Shown here piece after piece: positions 34,020 to 64,000 of a DNA stretch of 64,000 nt; within the stretch, counting starts at the first letter, position 1; each line of letters begins with the position of its first letter. The stretch is from Atrina japonica (Eukaryota; Mollusca; Bivalvia; Pterioida; Pinnidae). Location of the stretch: the NCBI GenBank assembly GCA_030159075.1, contig BROG01000047.1, positions 2,012,709 through 2,076,708 of the forward strand. The letters are read 5' to 3'. The position numbers were made by a program, and so were the translations under genes. The notes under the pieces are model-generated. The model saw only the letters and a program-made list of their open reading frames with translations. It made no database searches and was not told the DNA's origin.

Positions 34020-36259
34020 ACATGTTGTATTGAAGACTGTTTTTGTTCTGATATTTCAAACATCTCAGATCTTCAGTTTAGCAGTCCTATAAGTTTTTGA
34101 ATTTACAAGTTTGACAGTAAATATAAAGATTTTACCAAGGAAGCATACATTTTTAACACACACACCAGTATTAAACTACCGTAAGAGACTTGTTTCTCCA
34201 ACTTTATTGAATAATAATGTTTCACAATGGTGGCTCAATTGAGAGCATCTGCCCCACAACAAGAAGGCCTTTGGTTCAAATCTGGAATACATTTGTACTG
34301 TGAAATTTGTTACCGCTGTTCTTTTGCCAGGAATTTTCATTAGAGTGAGCTCGAGACATTTCAAATGAGACATACAAGTTAGCTCCATTGACATGGTACA
34401 TGTAGCATAAATCTTAATCGTATAATTTATCACTTTAATATGTTATGGGTGAAATACAGTGTCGATAAAATTTCATTTAAAACATGGTTACATGTACTTT
34501 AGAACTCTGTTAATTTTCAATTTTTTAAAAATGGTTCGTAAAATAAATGGTGGGATCATCCATGATGATAATTTGAAAAAATGTCAATTTTCATCGGGTA
34601 TGTCCTTAGGACCCCAAAATCTATGGGAGGTCTCGCACACACATATATATATACAGTAGAATCGGAAAATTTTGTTAGTTTTAATTTTGTTTATTTGGTT
34701 GTTTTCATATATCAATGTAATTAAAACCATGACAAAATTACATTTAATAATAAAAATAGATACCTTTACAAACTTTTTTTTATTTCAACGGAAGTTAATG
34801 TCAACAAATGTGTTATATTTTTAAAACAATGAAATTTTAACCCCACGAAATTTTCTTATTCTACAGTATACTGTATACTTGTTTAATTTCGCAGGGAGAA
34901 AATTTTACGTATTTGTGAAAGAACTTATTCACCGGTATAAAATTTCCCACACGACCGTTTCCATTACTAAAGTGTGATAGGAGTTGAAGTAAAGCTGATA
35001 ATATTATGTGATCTGTGTTATACGCTGTGTGATACGTTGTCTGCTTATATATGAATGAATTTTGAATGGTAAAAACTTAAATAATTTTTTACGGCAACGT
35101 ATTGTCTTTATAATACTTCATAAGTATAGAGTATTTTATTCACAGGTATTTAATTTTGCAGTATTTTCTTTGACCATAGGTATAGCGTAATTAAATCCCC
35201 ACAAATAAAAGCAACTATAATATCTCTCTCTCTCTATATATATACACACACACACATATATATATATATATAAAGGGAGATAATCTTCTACCGCATCAGG
35301 ATCAATATTAAGCAACAATCCCTAGTCAGAAAATTAACTGAAAATGCTTTGCCCCACCAAAAAAAAAAAAAAACCACATTAGGTCTTCCATTATTTACTG
35401 TTTTACATTTTGAAAATTAAAGATTTCAAAACTGATTTTACCTGGGTTTTTTTAGTGTTGAGGTGTTGCTTATGCTATTTTCACAGCATTGGTATCTGGT
35501 TTTTCATGTTTTCAAAAAGATTGTGGTCGAGCTCAGTATTACCTGCTTCTACATGTTCTTCTCATACATCAACTAAACTTGAAAGGTGTATACATCTCGT
35601 GATTCTTTACATCTGCTATGTTTCACAAGGATTAAATCCATTCGTCCTGTATTTTAGCAGAAAATGACTTTAAGACTTACATATTTTCAATGCTATGTTT
35701 AAGAAGATTGGTTAAGGCCAGGAAAATAATGGGAATACAAAGTACATTTATTTGAGGTAAACTTTGAAATCTTGGATTATTATTAATAAAATTTCATTTC
35801 CAAAGGCAATTTTAAAAAGAAAGACTGGATTTATTATTGTTGCATCTTATTGCATCTTACTTCAACAAGGGACCACCCGTCTTGAGAAACCAAATTTCAG
35901 TTGCAGGTGGGGTGATCTCTTAAGACAGGTTCCATTGTAGTTTCTGTGAAATGTTGACATGAGCACTGTGATCTACTGCTTTTACAGGTATCCCTGTTAC
36001 ATAAAGTTATTAAAACCATGTCTAAACGGAGCACAAAATGACCACTCTCATGGGGCCAGAAGAGGGTTGCAAGGTATCAAATAGGTAAAGAACAAGTATA
36101 AGTCATATTTGTTAGCTATTGTATATTTTCTGATTTATAATCTTTTCCTCAAATACACTCCTTCTGTATAGTTCAATCTAGCATTCACATCAAGCTTAAT
36201 GTAAAAAAACACATTAAGGAAAGTATTTACCTTTAAAAATTTAATTTTTTTTATAACTT

Positions 36260-36642
36260 TTAATGGGGCATCGCTTGTTTTGAACCCCAAAAAATTATTT
36301 AGATTTTTTCAACTTTTACTACTTGTACTTGATGTACAATAACAAATAAGAGCTATTAGCAAGCATAAAAAGTCTAATATTCCAATATAATTTGTGAAAA
36401 CTAGTTCAGGTCCAGTGTGGTATTTATATACAAATAGTAAGTTTTAGTTAATCAATAGCAAGTGAAAAAGTGCCAAACCTTGGTTTCTCAAGCAATTGTC
36501 ACAAAATACATGTAGCCCAATATAGGAATTTAATGATTTTTATGTCTGTGTATATATCTTTTTTGTTATTGTATATCGATCTAAGTGATAAATTAAAAGG
36601 ATAGAAAATTTTGTAAAATTAACATAGCTAATGTCCCTTTAA
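36260..36642 (+). mobile_element. TTAA-flanked short TIR element, copy 1
   Basis: Begins TTAA then tggggcatcgcttg and ends taatgtccc then TTTAA; the ends are imperfect inverted repeats. The interior shares tacttgatgtacaataac, ggtccagtgtggtat and tctcaagcaattgtcac with copies at 40131-40477 and about 52140-53707. This looks like a non-autonomous piggyBac- or Kolobok-like MITE, judged only from the ends. Confidence 0.6.
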
Positions 36643-36954
36643 ATAAAACATAATAGATAAAACTGTCTTTTACATACCTGTATAGTATGTAAAGATCTTG
36701 TTATTAATCCAGAGAAATATGACAAAAAACATTATTTGGAACTGAATACCTGTCAATCAAAATATGCCAGTTTCACACATTTAAACTTCTATGTACCCAG
36801 AATATTATAACCGAGAAATCACCTGTTATAACATCTTCTTTGTAGTGAAAAACTTCTGCATGTTTGTCACCTAGATTAAACAGAGAACATTCACCTTAGA
36901 TAGTAAATTAAATATTTCTCAAACAACAGGTGTACCCTCTGTCAAACATCTCGG

Positions 36955-37258
36955 GGCTTCTCGTGTGAGATGTCAGATATCATGTCTGCTCTACATAGCT
37001 GATATAAGTGAGATATCAGATATCTTGTCTGATCAACACAGAAGATATAAGTTAGATGTCAGATATCATGTCTGATCAACACAGAAGATATAAGTTAGAT
37101 GTCAGATATCATGTCTGATCAACACAAGATATATGTTAGATGTCAGATATCATGTCTGATCAACACAGAAGATATAAGTTAGATGTCAGATATCATGTCT
37201 GATCAACATAGCTGATATAAGTGAGATGTCAGATATCATGTCTGATCAACATAGAAAA
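36955..37258 (+). repeat. Minisatellite downstream of CLPB, ~43-bp unit, ~7 copies
   Basis: Units contain gtcagatatcatgtctgatc then aacacagaagatataagtta, with small length differences. It lies about 400 bp beyond the CLPB stop codon and may be within or just after its 3' UTR. Confidence 0.85.
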
Positions 37259-37451
37259 CATATCTAAGATATCAGAATATTATGTATAAATAAGACAAAT
37301 TCTAGGCATGATATGAAACGACAACAAATTAACTTGAACTCTATAATTATAATCTATACACAGTTGTCCAGCCTGTTCCATCTTATTCCTTGAATCACTT
37401 CCAAACACAATCGCTCATAATCTCAAGTCTTTGTACACATCGTAAAACCAT

Positions 37452-37600
37452 TTACAGTGGAACCTTGCTATTCTGACCACCTTACTGACTGAAATTGGTC
37501 TGATTAGTGAGGTGGTCTCTTAACTGAGGTTCTGTACTTATTGAATTACTTATTGAGAGACTCCTAAGTGAGGTGGTATTTAGGCGAGGTTCCACTGTAT
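37452..37600. repeat. Dispersed cagtggaacctgt-type repeat, copy 5
   Basis: Starts tacagtggaaccttgctatt and ends gaggttccactgtatct, an inverted end pair, with tgaggtggtctcttaactga between. This copy shows the terminal inverted arrangement best. Confidence 0.6.
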
Positions 37601-37667
37601 CTATTATCCTTTTATAGATCACATTAAAACCACTATGTTTCATATTTGTAGTGTTGTCATTTTCACT

Positions 37668-61703
<24,036 letters not shown>

Positions 61704-62740
61704 GCTGCCGAAAACCGCTTCTGACAATTGTTTTACGTCTCTATGGAGTGTATTTGATTTTGTTTTAAAAATAAAATATTTGCTAGAATTATACCTTAAA
61801 TAATTAATTTAAAAGTATTTTACCAAATATACGTACGTAAAGACTGTCTTTTAATATTTTTATAGTCGTTATATGTCACTACTCAAAGCCGGAAATCAAT
61901 ATTTTAACCTGGGATCCTGGCTCACTGACGCTAATGCTGTCAGGTAACCTGTTCAAGAATATTCAGTCGCCAGTCAACTCGTGAGTACCCTGACTGACTC
62001 GAAAACAAGTCAACTCGTATCCAAAAAGTCATGTCGTACCCAAATCGGAGAAATCAACTAGTACCCAACGATAACTGAAAAAGTCACAATCTATTTCGGA
62101 AGAAAAGTCGGGAAAAAGTCACAAATAATAAAGATTACAGCTTTGTGTTCCCTTTTCCTTTTTTCAATTTTAAGAGACAATATACCGTATGCCTATTTGG
62201 ACTTTGTCAGTCCTTCTGTCATTCTATCTGGGACAAATTATGTACAAAGATTATGAAGAAAGTATTTCAATGCGATGAAGGAGCCCCCAAAATGTACTTT
62301 GTCTGTCCATCTTTGTTTTTAGTTTTTGTTTTGTTTGTTTTTTATTTTATAGCATGCTCCAGTAAACTCATAAAGCTCATTCATTTTAAGGTTCTTAACA
62401 CGTTTTCTGGTAAATATATACTCCTAGTTGGAACAAAAGTAACTTGAATATATCACATATGCTGGCGGATAAAAGAGACAAGAAATCCCCCGTTTTCGAG
62501 TGTTTTTTTTTTATCTTCTTATTTTTAAAATGAAATTTCAAGGTTCTAGCCCTTCATTTATGGCAGAAATTTGTGTCTGATCCGTCTTTTATGGTACTAA
62601 GACATTGTCCCTTTCAGAAATTCTGGATCCATCTATGAATTTTGTTATAAATCTAAGATGACCACATTCTATCAATTGCTGAAAATTTGGTTTTATTCTT
62701 ATAAATACATCTTTTAATTTGCACTGTGAATATAACTGAT
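61704..62740. promoter_or_regulatory. Region upstream of the CLPB start codon
   Basis: The CLPB promoter and 5' UTR should lie in the first few hundred bases. No TATA box was assigned. At 61975-62110 there are four spaced copies of a gtcaactcgt/gtacccaa-type motif, also found at 63600-64000. The plus-strand open frame at 62145-62447 is Phe/Leu-rich without a recognised domain and is not called. Confidence 0.4.
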
Positions 62741-62749
62741 AAGTGCAGG

Positions 62750-62968
62750 TATTCGAATTCTGTATATATACCTGTATATTCTGATTCTGTTTATATACCT
62801 GTATATTCTGATTCTGTATATATACCTGTATATTCTGATTCTGTATATATACCTGTATATTCTGATTCTGTTTATATACCTGTATATTCTGATTCTGTTT
62901 ATATACCTGTATATTCTGATTCTGTTTATATACCTGTATATTCTGATTCTGTATATATACCTGTATAT
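62750..62968 (+). repeat. Minisatellite, 27-bp unit, 8 copies
   Basis: Units read atacctgtatattctgattc then tgtatat or tgtttat. The 27-bp period keeps three frames open (for example IPVYSDSVY), which explains the overlapping open frames here. Confidence 0.92.
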
Positions 62969-63064
62969 ACAAATCAAAATTTATCAGAAGATACATCCTT
63001 TGAACTTTGTGAAAAAAAACTGTTTATGACTTAAGAATACTATATTATATAAAAAAAATGTCTC

Positions 63065-63235
63065 AGATATCAAGGTATAAATCACTAGGATGTCCAGGAT
63101 ATATATACAAATCTGGTAAAAAATGGACAAACACGGACCTCTTGAAATCAAGAGAAGGGATCAGGTGCCATGGAGGAGTAAGCATCCCCTGTCGACCGGT
63201 CACACCCGCCGTGAGTCCACAATCAAACTAAAATG
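63065..63235 (+). repeat. Dispersed repeat (catggcacctgatccc family), copy 2, inverse of 3845-4015
   Basis: Contains ctaggatgtccaggatatat, acaaatctggtaaaaaatgg, ggatcaggtgccatggagga and aagcatcccctgtcgaccgg, the reverse complement of copy 1 with a few changes. Confidence 0.65.
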
Positions 63236-63599
63236 AAATACGTGAGGAACGAATCCTCGTCATAATTGGTACAGACGTCTCAACAACCGCCATCGAAAAG
63301 GTAACTCAACATTTCACTTAGTGAAACAGAGTAGTTGCAAACAAGACTATTATACCGACCGTAAAATTTGCGGAACGTTGACATCAAACGCAGTTTTTGA
63401 TATCCCTGTGTCAATAATTTGTCAGTGAGTAGTTTACCTCTAGATCTAGATGCATTACTTTTATTTATGAATGCAAGTTCAGTAATAAATACGTATTCAA
63501 AAATAGTCAACTGCCATATCCATATAAACTGTGACATTTTTCCTGTGACTTTTTTCCGGACATTTTTCCTGTGACGTTTTCCCTACATTCTACCCAACA

Positions 63600-64000
63600 C
63601 TGTTTAACTCTTACCCAAGAAAATAATTATATAAGCCAAGTCGCGCCCAAGTCGGAGAAGTCAACCCGTACCTAACATCCGTCAGCATGTACCCAAGAAA
63701 ATTTATGAAATAAAATGAAGTGATCGAGAAAATATATGAAATGAAATTATTTTACTAATCGGTGATATCAATATAATTTATGAAATAAAATGAAGTCGTC
63801 CGTAATCAGAGAAGTCAACAGGTACTCAAGAAAATTCGTGAAATAAAAATCAAGTGTCCGAGAAAATTCTTGAAATGAAATGAAGTTGTGTTCTCGGGTA
63901 CTTCATTTTATTTACTGAATTTTCTTGTGTACGAGTTGACTTCTTCTAATAAAGTAAAACTTGATCTTATTTCACGTATTTCCTTGGGTACGAGTTGACT
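63600..64000. repeat. Diverged tandem repeat with an orientation switch at the window edge
   Basis: Units combine a gtcaacccgtacc/gtacccaagaaaa part with tatgaaataaaatgaagt. They run in one orientation to about 63885 and in the reverse orientation from about 63895 (acttcattttatttactgaa, ttgtgtacgagttgactt). The array continues past the window. Confidence 0.65.

Larger units (their letters stand above)
33465..37667. other. Tail-to-tail intergenic region between USP38 and CLPB
   Basis: Contains the USP38 3' UTR, a tRNA-like fragment at 34209-34275 (ggtggctcaattgagagc and tttggttcaaatctgg), a CT/TA/CA microsatellite at about 35223-35275, a dispersed repeat copy at 35868-35945, a TTAA-flanked element, a 43-bp minisatellite and another dispersed repeat. 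No open frame resembles a known protein. No AATAAA/ATTAAA for CLPB (minus strand) was seen between 37300 and 37667. Confidence 0.65.

Noticed and set aside
61704..61727. Upstream extension of the CLPB frame
   Set aside because: Begins with TTG. The ATG at 61703 is the first Met and has a good initiation context.
62145..62447. Plus-strand open frame of 100 codons, partly hydrophobic
   Set aside because: Phe/Leu-rich low-complexity sequence with no recognised family and no splice or expression support.
62589..63034. Overlapping open frames on both strands upstream of CLPB
   Set aside because: They are artefacts of the 27-bp minisatellite.

Overview
The window looks like nuclear DNA of an invertebrate animal, most likely a bivalve or related mollusc. 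It is AT-rich, its genes are split by GT-AG introns, and it is crowded with tRNA-derived SINEs, TIR and foldback elements and long minisatellites. No bacterial, organellar or viral gene was recognised. The species cannot be named from the sequence alone.

Three conserved protein-coding genes were rebuilt exon by exon, with the reading phase checked across every junction. (1) SRD5A3-like polyprenol/polyprenal reductase, minus strand, 5 coding exons, 6022-19731, 306 aa. (2) USP38/USP35-like ubiquitin carboxyl-terminal hydrolase, plus strand, 7 coding exons, 20677-33464, 974 aa. (3) CLPB/SKD3-like mitochondrial ankyrin-AAA+ disaggregase, minus strand, 16 coding exons, 37668-61703, 621 aa. SRD5A3 and USP38 are head to head, with 945 bp between start codons that probably hold a shared promoter. 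USP38 and CLPB are tail to tail, about 4.2 kb apart. The three genes act in different pathways (dolichol synthesis for N-glycosylation, deubiquitination, mitochondrial intermembrane-space proteostasis), and nothing here shows them working together.

Layout: 1-6021 intergenic with SINEs and other repeats; 6022-19731 SRD5A3, whose intron 4 holds a 6.2-kb 32-bp minisatellite and a 24-bp one; 19732-20676 divergent promoter; 20677-33464 USP38; 33465-37667 intergenic; 37668-61703 CLPB, whose introns hold at least eight tandem arrays; 61704-64000 upstream of CLPB, with two more tandem repeats.

The most notable signal is that the intronic minisatellites are not randomly placed. Seven start within about 30 bp of an exon junction. 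In USP38 intron 4 and CLPB introns 4, 10 and 11 the repeat unit itself contains the 5' splice site, so the authentic donor is followed by many near-identical decoy donors. In USP38 the unit includes about 20 nt of conserved coding sequence, which shows that the array grew out of the exon edge. Two other arrays (SRD5A3 intron 4, CLPB intron 12) stop about 20 nt short of a 3' splice site.
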